From assembly GCF_009498275.1 (NCBI RefSeq), contig NZ_CP045643.1:7812001-7876000 (forward strand): a stretch of DNA of 64,000 nucleotides, in the 5' to 3' direction. The DNA is from Streptomyces fagopyri (GTDB lineage: Bacteria; Actinomycetota; Actinomycetes; Streptomycetales; Streptomycetaceae). Both the position numbers and the translations under genes were made by a program. The notes under the pieces were generated by a model that saw nothing but the letters and a program-made list of their open reading frames with translations, had not been told where the DNA came from and searched no databases. This document shows, in pieces, positions 35,179-42,736 of the stretch (position 1 is its first letter; each line of letters opens with the position of its first letter).

Positions 35179-35214
35179 CGACTGCGACTGCGACTGCGAC
35201 TGCGACTGCGACTG
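35179..35214. repeat. Hexamer repeat (CGACTG), six copies
   Basis: Six perfect CGACTG units in the gap between OsmC and the next gene (35086-35341). No gene is seen in that gap. Confidence 0.92.
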
Positions 35215-35341
35215 CGGTCGGCGGCTCAGCGGTCAACGGCCGGGGGCGGCACGAGCGACGTGCCCTGGCTCCTGGACGGTCACCGCGACGGTGACCGCGC
35301 GGACCCGGTCACGCGGCACGGCCGGCTCGATGGGGTGCGGA

Positions 35342-35905
35342 TCACGCGTCGGTCAGGCGCACCTTGTAGCCGTCCTCCTCCATGAGGACCACCGTGACAC
35401 CGAACGGGTTGGGATGGTCCATCTCCATCGGGACGAAGGAGAAGTCGACCGCGGCCTGGACGGGGGGCACGAGCGCGCCGCCGGGCTGCGGCGCGGGGGA
35501 GGCCAGCCAGTCGGGATCGATCGAGGTCACGCCTTCGGGGCCGGGCGCCAAGACCCGTTCCTCGTAGGGGAACTGGTGCAGCACATGGCCGTCCCGAGTG
35601 GCGTGGACCATGTTCAGGCAGGGGGCCGGGCCGCTGAGGGGCAGCTCGCACGCGGTGGCGACGTCGTGGGTCTCCCAGGCGAGGACGACCTCGTCCGCGC
35701 CGGCCGCCGCCGCGATGTTCGACAGCTGCGCGATACCGGTGAGCGCGTCCTCGCCGGACTTGGTCGGACGGACCCAGATCAGCCCGACCAGCCGGCCCCG
35801 CACCAGGGGCATGATGACCGGCCGCGGCACGGCGCCTTCGGCCAGCCCCGCCGCGTACGCCCCCTTCATCGAGTCGGCCAGCGCGTTCCACATCTGGGTC
35901 TCCAC
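35342..35905 (-). CDS. Hypothetical protein (187 aa)
   Basis: The GTG start gives METQMWNALADSMKGAYAAG. The middle has LVGLIWVRPTKSGEDALTGI, and the end a beta-rich domain with VVLMEEDGYKVRLTDA. Soluble, no signal peptide, average codon use. The spacing of charged and hydrophobic residues looks like a real folded protein, but no family was recognised. It stands alone and convergent with OsmC. Confidence 0.72.
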   Translation of the reverse strand: METQMWNALADSMKGAYAAGLAEGAVPRPVIMPLVRGRLVGLIWVRPTKSGEDALTGIAQLSNIAAAAGADEVVLAWETHDVATACELPLSGPAPCLNMVHATRDGHVLHQFPYEERVLAPGPEGVTSIDPDWLASPAPQPGGALVPPVQAAVDFSFVPMEMDHPNPFGVTVVLMEEDGYKVRLTDA

Positions 35906-36239
35906 GGACTCCCCTTCACCCTCGGACTTGCACGATCACCGCTGACCCTGTCACGCCGGTCGTGGCCGTGCCAGGGCGTCCGGCCGGCCGGGCGCCGGAC
36001 CTCCACGGGGGCTGCGCGCACATGTACGAGGCTCCCGTACGGCCGGGTGACCGTTCCCGGCCGGGCCCGAGCGACGGGTTGCCACGGGTTGCCGGGTCGC
36101 CGGTTCCCGCAGTCGCCGAGGAGCCGGGTCCCCGGGGGTGCCGGGTCCCCGGGTCACGGGGCGCCGAGTGGCCGGGCCGCCGAGTCGCCCGGTGTCGCGG
36201 ATGCCGTGAGCGGAGGGGCTCTCGGGCCGCGGGGTGGGA
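35906..36239. other. Intergenic stretch, GC-rich imperfect repeats
   Basis: No gene. It holds many CCGGGT/GCCGAG-type imperfect repeats (36070-36200) that can form alternative hairpins after the Bax-inhibitor gene, whose stop is at 36240 on the minus strand. They may act as a terminator. Confidence 0.45.
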
Positions 36240-37160
36240 TCAGTCGTCGTTCTGCTGGATCAGGATCGACAGCACGCGCAGTGCCTCCAGGTAGATCCAC
36301 ACCAAGGTCACCGTGAGCCCGAACGCCGCGAGCCACGACTCCTTCCTGGGGGCGCCGTACGCGATGCCGTCCTCGACCTGCCTGAAGTCCAGCGCCAGGA
36401 AGCAGGCACCGAGGAGGATGCCGACGGCGCCGAAGAGGATGCCGAGGGCCCCGCTGTCGAAGCCGAGGCCACCGCCGCCGCCGAACGCGGAAGCGCACAG
36501 GTCGACCACCATCAGGAGCAGGAAGCCGGTGGCGGAGGCCAGGACGAAGCCGTGGAAGCGGTGGGTGACGCGGATCCAGCGCAACCTGTAGGCGATCAGT
36601 ACGCCGGCGAAGACCGTCAGGGTGCCCAGGACCGCCTGGACGACCGCGCCGGGTGCGACGTACTCCGAGGTCGTGTGGGAGATCACGCCGAGGAACACGC
36701 CCTCGAACGCCGCGTACGCCAGGATCAGGGCAGGTGACGGCTCGCGTCTGAAGGACTGGACGAGCGAGAGGGCGAACGCGACCAGGGCCGCGCCCGCCGC
36801 TATGCCGTACGACCGGCCGGTGCCCGCGTCGTGGACGGGCAGCAGGACCCAGGAGAGCACCGCGGTGAGCGCGACCGTGCCGAGTGTCAGGGCCGAACGC
36901 GCCACTACGTCGTCGATCGTCATCGCGCCGTCGATCGGTGCGGCCTGGGAACGGTCCTGTGGCGGAGCGTCCTTCGACACCCGCGGGCCTCGGGGGCCGT
37001 CCTCGGCGTACGGGTTCACCGTGTGGGGCCCGTACGCCTCGGCGCCGGCCGGGGACCCGACCGACGCGCCGACAGCCTGCGGGTGCCGGGAGCCTCGCGC
37101 GGCCCGGCCGCCGTCGCGCGCGAACCCCCGTCGGGCGAAGACCGGATTGCTGCTCTTCAT
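36240..37160 (-). CDS. Bax inhibitor-1/YccA family membrane protein
   Basis: 306 aa. A disordered N-terminus of about 80 residues precedes seven predicted membrane helices from about residue 90, the size of the YccA/BI-1 family. Landmarks are AAFEGVFLGVISHTTSEYV and the C-terminal helices ending RVLSILIQQNDD. Members are proton- or pH-linked calcium leak channels or stress modulators. ATG 37160 (MKSSNPVFARRGFARD) follows GGAG. Candidate starts further upstream lack support. Confidence 0.87.
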   Translation of the reverse strand: MKSSNPVFARRGFARDGGRAARGSRHPQAVGASVGSPAGAEAYGPHTVNPYAEDGPRGPRVSKDAPPQDRSQAAPIDGAMTIDDVVARSALTLGTVALTAVLSWVLLPVHDAGTGRSYGIAAGAALVAFALSLVQSFRREPSPALILAYAAFEGVFLGVISHTTSEYVAPGAVVQAVLGTLTVFAGVLIAYRLRWIRVTHRFHGFVLASATGFLLLMVVDLCASAFGGGGGLGFDSGALGILFGAVGILLGACFLALDFRQVEDGIAYGAPRKESWLAAFGLTVTLVWIYLEALRVLSILIQQNDD

Positions 37161-37346
37161 GTCACTCCTCCGCAGCCGCACCGCGCGGCTTCGCCGTGGT
37201 CGCACCGAACCGTCGAACCGTGATTCGTCACCACCTTGACAGGTGACGCGGCGAACGGCAAGCATGCTCACCAGGCGAACCGGTGACGGTCGCGAAGTGC
37301 GGGGCCGCCCCGGTGGCCGGGGTGGGAGAACGGAAGGAGGTGCCCC

Positions 37347-37433
37347 ATGAAGGCGTCGAGGATTCTCAAGGGCCTGACGGCGATCGCGGCCGTGGTCGTC
37401 ATTTCGGTCGGGTGCTTCGCGCAGGTCTTCTGA
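37347..37433 (+). CDS. Very small secreted or membrane peptide (28 aa)
   Basis: MKASRILKGLTAIAAVVVIS, then a short VGCFAQVF tail. A very strong ribosome site (GGAAGGAGG) lies 6 bases before ATG 37347. A basic start, hydrophobic core and a cysteine in VGC resemble a signal peptide or lipoprotein-like peptide, although the lipobox is not canonical. Small peptides of this form seem common in Streptomyces (recollection). It is divergent from the Bax-inhibitor gene. Confidence 0.5.
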   Translation: MKASRILKGLTAIAAVVVISVGCFAQVF

Positions 37434-37562
37434 CGCGGTACGGCGGTCACGGCGTCGCGGATCGGAATCCCGTCCGAGGTGTACTCTCCAGATAAAGCGT
37501 CCGGTCGTATTGACTGCCCGGGCGTCCCCGGGGAGCCCGCAGGACAGAAGAGGTGTGGCGCC

Positions 37563-38135
37563 GTGCCCAAGCCGTCCAAGCGTGAAGACCTGCTGGTGTC
37601 CGCCATGGAGACGTTCCACGCCCGCGGCTTCCACGGGACCGGCATCAAGGAGATCGCGGACGCCGCCGGAGCGCCGAAGGGGTCGTTCTACAACCACTTC
37701 TCCAGCAAGGAGGAGTGTGCCATCGAGGCCCTGAGGCTCTTCGGGGCCGAGCGGCGCCTGGACATGCTCGCCGACACCACGTCGCCCCCGCTGGAGAGGA
37801 TCCGCCGGCACTTCGAGTTCCTGCGGGACGAGACCGTCGACCGGGACTTCACGCGGGGCTGCATGTTCGGCAACTTCGCCACGGGCGTGGTCGACCACAG
37901 CGAGGAGATCCGCTCGGCGGTCGCGGACAGCCTTCAGACATGGAGCGGCGCGCTCGCGGTGGCGCTGACGGAGGCCCGCCGCGACGGCGCGGTACGGGCG
38001 GACCTCGACCCGGACTCCACGGCTCGCTTCCTCGTCAACACCTGGGAGGGAACCCTGATCGAGGCCCGCGCCACCAAGTCCGCCGCCGCTTTCGACACGT
38101 TCTTCAGCATGGTCTTCGAAGTGGTCCTGCGCTGA
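37563..38135 (+). CDS. TetR family regulator, redox-cluster type
   Basis: 190 aa from GTG 37563. The HTH is in TGIKEIADAAGAPKGSFYNHF (first 20 residues of that motif: TGIKEIADAAGAPKGSFYNH). The C-terminal domain has the signature GCMFGNFATGVVDHSEEI. The gene is convergent with the DsbA-like gene at 38303 and heads the redox cluster (DsbA-like, nitronate monooxygenase, MBL protein, MFS pump). It probably represses some of these, and its inducer may be an electrophile or nitro compound; this is inference from context. Confidence 0.87.
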   Translation: MPKPSKREDLLVSAMETFHARGFHGTGIKEIADAAGAPKGSFYNHFSSKEECAIEALRLFGAERRLDMLADTTSPPLERIRRHFEFLRDETVDRDFTRGCMFGNFATGVVDHSEEIRSAVADSLQTWSGALAVALTEARRDGAVRADLDPDSTARFLVNTWEGTLIEARATKSAAAFDTFFSMVFEVVLR

Positions 38136-38178
38136 CGTGCGGCGCCCGGCGTCCGGCGTGTGGCCTCGGTCGTTCCGG

Positions 38179-38234
38179 CGCGCGGTACCCGACGCGCGGT
38201 ACCCGGCGCGCGGTACCCGGCGCGCGGCCTCGGC
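38179..38234. repeat. 14-bp tandem repeat after the TetR gene
   Basis: Three copies of the 14-mer CGCGCGGTACCCGR (38179-38192, 38193-38206, 38207-38220), then a diverged fourth. It lies between the convergent TetR and DsbA-like genes and probably contributes to transcription end for both. Confidence 0.8.
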
Positions 38235-38302
38235 CGTTCCGGCGGACGATCCGGGAACGGCCGTCTCGTCAGGCCGGCTGCCGGCACGCCGGATGCAGCT
38301 GT

Positions 38303-38944
38303 CTAGTCGAACAGCGGGCCGACCGTCCTGGTCCGCTTGATCTCGTAGAAGCCGGGTGTGGAGGCGACGGTCAGCGTCGCGTCCCACAGCCGCGCGGCCT
38401 CCTCGCCCCGAGGCGCCGGGGTGACGACGGGACCGAAGAACGCGACCTTGTCCGTGCCGGCTCCGGGGACCGCGATGACGGGGCTGCCCACGTCGGACCC
38501 GACGAGGTCGATGGCCTCGCGGTGGGAGGCGCGCAGCTCCAGGTCGTAGGCGTCGGTGTCACCCGCGTCGGCGAGGCTCACGGGCAGTCCGGCGTCGCGC
38601 AGCGCGGCCTCGACGGTCGGGCGCGTCCTCGGCTCCGCCCGCAGATGGAAGCGGGTTCCGAGGGCGGTGTAGAGGGGCTCCAGTACGGCGGGGCCGTGGT
38701 CCCGGGCGGCGGCGATCAGGACTCGTACCGGTGCCCATGCCTGGCCCATCAGGACCCGGTTGTGCTCGGGCAGTTCGTCGAGGCGGCCCTCGTTGAGGAC
38801 GGCCAGGCTCATGACGTGCCAGTTGACGGTGACGGGCCGGGCCTCGCGCACCTCCAGCAGCCAGCGGGAGGTCAGCCAGGTCCAGGGGCACACCGGGTCG
38901 AACCAGAAGTCGACGGGAGTGCGGGAGAGGGAGTCGTCGTTCAT
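38303..38944 (-). CDS. DsbA-family protein, Rv2466c-like (mycothiol-dependent nitroreductase type), CPWT variant
   Basis: 213 aa thioredoxin-fold protein with a helical insertion. The active site is VDFWFDPVCPWTWLTSRWLL. Rv2466c of M. tuberculosis has CPWC at the same place, so the resolving cysteine is a threonine here while the nucleophile is kept. That may limit disulfide chemistry but still allow mycothiol-mixed-disulfide or nitroreductase-like reactions. It lies between the TetR gene and the nitronate monooxygenase gene. ATG 38944 starts the family-length protein. Confidence 0.87.
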   Translation of the reverse strand: MNDDSLSRTPVDFWFDPVCPWTWLTSRWLLEVREARPVTVNWHVMSLAVLNEGRLDELPEHNRVLMGQAWAPVRVLIAAARDHGPAVLEPLYTALGTRFHLRAEPRTRPTVEAALRDAGLPVSLADAGDTDAYDLELRASHREAIDLVGSDVGSPVIAVPGAGTDKVAFFGPVVTPAPRGEEAARLWDATLTVASTPGFYEIKRTRTVGPLFD

Positions 38945-39111
38945 GAGAGGTTCCAAACGCTGGGGTGGGGGCGGGTCGAGGGCCTGGTCGGCGGTCGACG
39001 GTCGGCGGAGAAAAGCCGGCTGGGAAGGCGGTTGAGGTGACTGAGCCGGCCGAGGCCTCGGAGTCGGCGGAGTGACTTCCGATCGGACGGTGGCAGGTGG
39101 GGGCGACCGCG

Positions 39112-40143
39112 TCACAGCGCCGCGGCCAGGCGGGTCAAGGTCTGCCCGGCCCCTTCGCGACGTGCCCGGCGGTGGCCGGTGCCCGCCCACAGGTGCAGCG
39201 TGCCGGCGTCGCCCGCCGCGGCGGCCTGCTTGCGGAGCGGGCCGGTGAGGTGATGCAGCGCCGGATACCCGTACGGTGCGTGGTCGCCGTACAGGTCGGT
39301 GAAGCGGTTGCGCAGTGCACGGGCCGGGCGGCCGGTGAAGGCCCGGGTCAGCACGGTGCCTCGGCCAGCGGGGTCGGCGAGAGCGGCCTGGTGGACAGCG
39401 GAGGCCCCGCTCTCCTCGGTGCGCAGGAGGACCGTACCGACCATGGCGGCCTGGGCGCCGGCGGCCATGACGAGCGCGACGTCCTCGGGCGTGCCGAGGC
39501 CGCCCGCGGCGATCAACGGCAGACCGACGGCGTGGCGGACCATGGCGATCAGGTCGGTCACCGGTACGTCGGGCGGCGACAGCCTCGGTGTCAGGGTGCC
39601 GGAGTGGCCGCCCGCCGCCGCGGCCTGCACCACGAGGACGTCCACACCGGCTTCGGCCGCGGCGCGTGCCTCCGCCACCCCGGTGACCGTCTGGGCCACC
39701 AGGCTTCCCGCCGCGCGCAGCCTGGCCACCACGGCCCGTCCGGGGATCCCGAACGTGAAGCTGACCACCGGCACGGGGTCCTCGGCGAGCAGACCGACCT
39801 TCTCGGCGAAGGCGTCGTCGTCCTCGACCGGGACCTGCCCGCTCAGGTCGACGTGGTGCCGGTCGGCCGTCGCCTGGACGAGCGTGGCGTAGCGGTCGAA
39901 CGCGGCGCGGTCCACCGGCAGCGGATTCGGCGCGAACACGTTGACGCCGAACGGGACCCGCTCGGCGCGCGCCGCGGCGACGCGCTCGGCCAGCGTCCGC
40001 GCGGAGGCGTAACCGGCCGGGACGAAGCCGAGACCTCCGGCGCGGGCCGCGGCCGCGACCAGCGCGGTGGTCGTGGCACCACCCGCCATGGGCGCGGCCA
40101 GAACCGGCGTCGTGACGCCGAGGGCGTCGAGCAGACTGTTCAT
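39112..40143 (-). CDS. Nitronate monooxygenase (2-nitropropane dioxygenase family)
   Basis: 343 aa FMN-binding TIM barrel. Motifs are TPVLAAPMAGGATTTALVAA near the start, QAAAAGGHSGTL with the class I active-site region, and LPLIAAGGLGTPEDVALVMA for flavin phosphate. It oxidises nitronates such as propionate-3-nitronate. It lies head to head with the metallo-beta-lactamase-like gene at 40431 across 287 bases that hold an inverted repeat (40228-40399). Genes of nitro-compound defence around it suggest detoxification. Confidence 0.9.
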   Translation of the reverse strand: MNSLLDALGVTTPVLAAPMAGGATTTALVAAAARAGGLGFVPAGYASARTLAERVAAARAERVPFGVNVFAPNPLPVDRAAFDRYATLVQATADRHHVDLSGQVPVEDDDAFAEKVGLLAEDPVPVVSFTFGIPGRAVVARLRAAGSLVAQTVTGVAEARAAAEAGVDVLVVQAAAAGGHSGTLTPRLSPPDVPVTDLIAMVRHAVGLPLIAAGGLGTPEDVALVMAAGAQAAMVGTVLLRTEESGASAVHQAALADPAGRGTVLTRAFTGRPARALRNRFTDLYGDHAPYGYPALHHLTGPLRKQAAAAGDAGTLHLWAGTGHRRARREGAGQTLTRLAAAL

Positions 40144-40227
40144 GGTGCTGTGTCCTTCTTCCTGACGCCGGGCACCGGGGTGCGGCGGACCTCCACGTGT
40201 CCACCGTGCGTCCGCCGACGGGGTCGA

Positions 40228-40399
40228 CGCCACGACCGGCTTCCTCCCTCCTGGTAGGTGTGGCCTCGCAGCGGCGGCGGTGGTGGTGGCGGTGCCACCC
40301 GCGGGTACGTCCGTGCGGATCGCGTACGGATACCGACGAATCCCGCCCGCACCCGTTGGGAGCCCGCGTCTACCACCGGGGAGGAAGCCGGTCGTGGCG
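40228..40399. repeat. Pair of 21-bp inverted repeats in the divergent promoter region
   Basis: Positions 40228-40248 and 40379-40399 are perfect reverse complements separated by 130 bases, with partial similarity beyond the ends. Between them lies the palindrome ACCCGCGGGT (40297-40306). Because both divergent genes carry one arm, this looks like a duplicated operator or promoter element rather than a transposon end. Confidence 0.6.
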
Positions 40400-40430
40400 T
40401 ACGCCCCGGCCGCCGCCGCACGATGAGGAC

Positions 40431-41264
40431 ATGGACACCCGACAGCACGCCACCGGTGCGGCAGCCGCCGAAGGCCGGCGGCCGGTCACGGTGCGGCTGC
40501 TCGGCGGACCGACCGCGCTCATCGAGATCGGGGGGCTGCGGCTGCTCACCGACCCCGCCTTCGAGCCTCCCGGCCGGGCCGCCGACGGCACCCGCACGGC
40601 GGCCGGGCCCCGCTGTTCCGCGGCTGACGTCGAGGCGATGGGCCCGCTCCACGCCGTACTCCTGTCGCACGGCCGGTACGCCGACAGCCTCGGCGCCGCC
40701 GGTGAGCGCCTGCTCGCGACGGTCCCGGTGACGTTCACCACGACCTGTACCGCGGACCGCCTCGGCGGCACCGCCGTCGGCCTGCGGCCCTGGTACCACC
40801 TGACGCTGGCCCGGCCGGACGGCGGTTGCCTCAAGGTCACCGCGACCGCGGCCCGTGACGGCGGCCGGCAGGGACGCGCGGGGGACGAGCGCGAGCGCGG
40901 CCCCGGTGCCGGACCTGTGATCGGCTTCGTACTGACCGGGCCGGACGTTCCGACGATCTACGTCAGCGGAGACGACGCGCCGTCGTTGGACATCGCGAGC
41001 GAGGTCGCCGACCGCTTCGGGCCCGTCGAGCTGGCCTTGCTGGGGGACGCCCGCCACGTCCCGTCGGACCCTCTGCCGATGCCCGTCGCCCTGCGAGCGG
41101 CCCGTGCCGCCGAGATCCTCGGCGCACGCACGGTCATTCCGGTCCGCCCCGAGGCCTGGGAGCACTGCGCGACGGCACCCGGCACCCAGCGCGAGGCGGT
41201 CGCCCGGCACGGCCTCCTGGACCGGCTGCTCCTGCTGGCCCCAGGCACGCCCGCCACCCTCTGA
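40431..41264 (+). CDS. Metallo-beta-lactamase-fold protein (UlaG-like), metal motif degenerate
   Basis: 277 aa. The fold is suggested by VTVRLLGGPTALIEIGGLRLL, LLTDPAFEPPG and VLLSHGRYADSLGA. The last segment is where HxHxDH would be, but it reads H-G-R-Y-A-D, so two histidines and the DH order are lost. Later strands (PTIYVSGDDAPSL, VELALLGDARHVP) keep the Asp-type ligands. It is likely catalytically changed or inactive, or binds one metal. ATG 40431 is the only good start. The MFS gene follows. Confidence 0.75.
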   Translation: MDTRQHATGAAAAEGRRPVTVRLLGGPTALIEIGGLRLLTDPAFEPPGRAADGTRTAAGPRCSAADVEAMGPLHAVLLSHGRYADSLGAAGERLLATVPVTFTTTCTADRLGGTAVGLRPWYHLTLARPDGGCLKVTATAARDGGRQGRAGDERERGPGAGPVIGFVLTGPDVPTIYVSGDDAPSLDIASEVADRFGPVELALLGDARHVPSDPLPMPVALRAARAAEILGARTVIPVRPEAWEHCATAPGTQREAVARHGLLDRLLLLAPGTPATL

Positions 41265-41387
41265 CCTGGGCGGCCGACCGCCCTCCCGCACCCGACGCGC
41301 CACGGCGCGACCCGGCCCGGACGGACCCGACCGGCCCGGTGGTGCTCCGGCCCGCACCCCGCGCACACATCCGACGGAGAAGACATC

Positions 41388-41444
41388 ATGCGAGAGTTCC
41401 TGGTCGAACCGACCACCACCACGGTCCCCGGGACTTCTTCATGA
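41388..41444 (+). CDS. 18-codon ORF overlapping the MFS start; leader peptide or truncated muconolactone-isomerase-like gene
   Basis: ATG 41388 after GGAG gives MREFLVEPTTTTVPGTSS and ends at TGA 41442-41444, overlapping the MFS start (ATGA). The first residues strongly recall the N-terminus of muconolactone delta-isomerase-like proteins (MREFLVExTTTVPEGT, from memory). It could be a remnant after an internal deletion that fused the stop to the MFS start, or a coupling leader. Confidence 0.45.
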   Translation: MREFLVEPTTTTVPGTSS

Positions 41445-42676
41445 GCGCAACCCTCCCGCGACGCTCCGCGGACCGGTCGGAGGGCCTGCTCGCCTCTCCC
41501 TGGGTCCACGTCGGTCAGGCGGCGGCGGCCCTGGCGGTCGGCATGGGCGTCGGGCGCTTCGTCTACACACCGATCCTTCCCCTGATGCACGCTCAGGCGG
41601 GTCTGTCCGCCGGGGGCGGCGCGAACCTCGCCACCGCGAACTACGTCGGCTATCTGCTGGGCGCGCTCGTCGGCATCCTGCGCCCCGCGCTGGTGCGTTC
41701 ACCCCAGGTCCTGCGCGGCTCCCTGATCGTGCTGACCGGCACGCTGGCGGCGATGCCCCTCACCCACAGCACCGCCGTGTGGATCGCCCTGCGACTGACG
41801 GCCGGCGTGGCCAGCGCCCTCGTGTTCGTCATCGCCGTCAGTTCCCTGCTCAGTCACCTGCGCGACCACCCCGCGCACCTGCCCGGCTGGGCCTTCGGCG
41901 GCGTCGGCGCGGGGATCGCCCTGTCCGGTCTGCTGGTCCTCGCCCTGCGCTCGGTCGCCGACTGGCAGGCCGCGTGGTGGGGTTCCGCCGGCCTCGCGGT
42001 GGTCTTCACCGCCCTGTCGTGGAACCTGCGGGTCGAACTGCCGCCCGCCGAGGTCACGGACCCCGGGGCCGTCACTCCGGCGCGGTCGGCGCGCACGCAC
42101 CGCTGGTTCACCGCGCTGTTCGTCGGCTACACCCTGGAGGGTGTCGGCTACATCGTGGCCGGAACCTTCCTGGTCGCCGCGATCGACCAGGCGTCCCCGG
42201 GCTGGATCGGCAGCGGCGCCTGGGTGCTGGTCGGCCTGGCGGCCGTGCCCTCCTCGGCCCTGTGGGCCTGGCTGGGGCGCCGCTGGTCCCGCCCGGACCT
42301 GCTGTTCGCCGCGCTCGTGATCCAGGCCGCCGGTATCGCGCTGCCCGCTCTGGTCGGTGGAGTGGCGGCGGCGCTGATCTCCGCGTTCCTGTTCGGCGCG
42401 ACGTTCCTCGGGATCGGTACCATCGCGCTGGCCACCGGGGCCCATCTGCGGTTCCCCCGCTCGGTGGCCCTGCTGACCGCGGGATACTCCGTCGGTCAGA
42501 TCATCGGGCCGCTGGCCGTCACGCCCCTGCTCCACCACGGTTACCACCAGGCCTTGATCCTGGCCGCGGCCGTCGTCCTCGTCGCCGCTCTCGCCGCGGT
42601 CGTCCTCCGGATCGGATTCCCCCACCGCATGGCCGACGAGCCGGCCGGCGAACGACGCGCCCACCCGACTGCGTAG
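41441..42676 (+). CDS. MFS transporter, YbfB/YjiJ type
   Basis: 411 aa with 12 predicted membrane helices. Landmarks are ALAVGMGVGRFVYTPILPLM in the first helix (a YbfB-family signature) and the motif ALWAWLGRRWSRPD between helices 6 and 7 or 8. It is expected to export or import a small organic compound; the substrate is unknown. Its start codon lies in the stop of the 18-codon ORF, so translation probably depends on it. It ends the redox cluster and converges on the acyltransferase. Confidence 0.87.
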   Translation: MSATLPRRSADRSEGLLASPWVHVGQAAAALAVGMGVGRFVYTPILPLMHAQAGLSAGGGANLATANYVGYLLGALVGILRPALVRSPQVLRGSLIVLTGTLAAMPLTHSTAVWIALRLTAGVASALVFVIAVSSLLSHLRDHPAHLPGWAFGGVGAGIALSGLLVLALRSVADWQAAWWGSAGLAVVFTALSWNLRVELPPAEVTDPGAVTPARSARTHRWFTALFVGYTLEGVGYIVAGTFLVAAIDQASPGWIGSGAWVLVGLAAVPSSALWAWLGRRWSRPDLLFAALVIQAAGIALPALVGGVAAALISAFLFGATFLGIGTIALATGAHLRFPRSVALLTAGYSVGQIIGPLAVTPLLHHGYHQALILAAAVVLVAALAAVVLRIGFPHRMADEPAGERRAHPTA

Positions 42677-42736
42677 CCCCGACTTCGCGGTCCCGACTTC
42701 GCGGGCCCGGCGCGCGCCCGGTGTGTCCGCCGGCTC

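Noticed and set aside
36240..38387. 715-aa version of the Bax-inhibitor protein
   Set aside because: The extension crosses the TetR gene and the 28-aa peptide on the other strand and is low complexity; ATG 37160 is better supported.
40228..40399. Inverted repeats as ends of an insertion sequence
   Set aside because: Only 130 bases lie between the arms, no transposase frame and no target duplication is visible.
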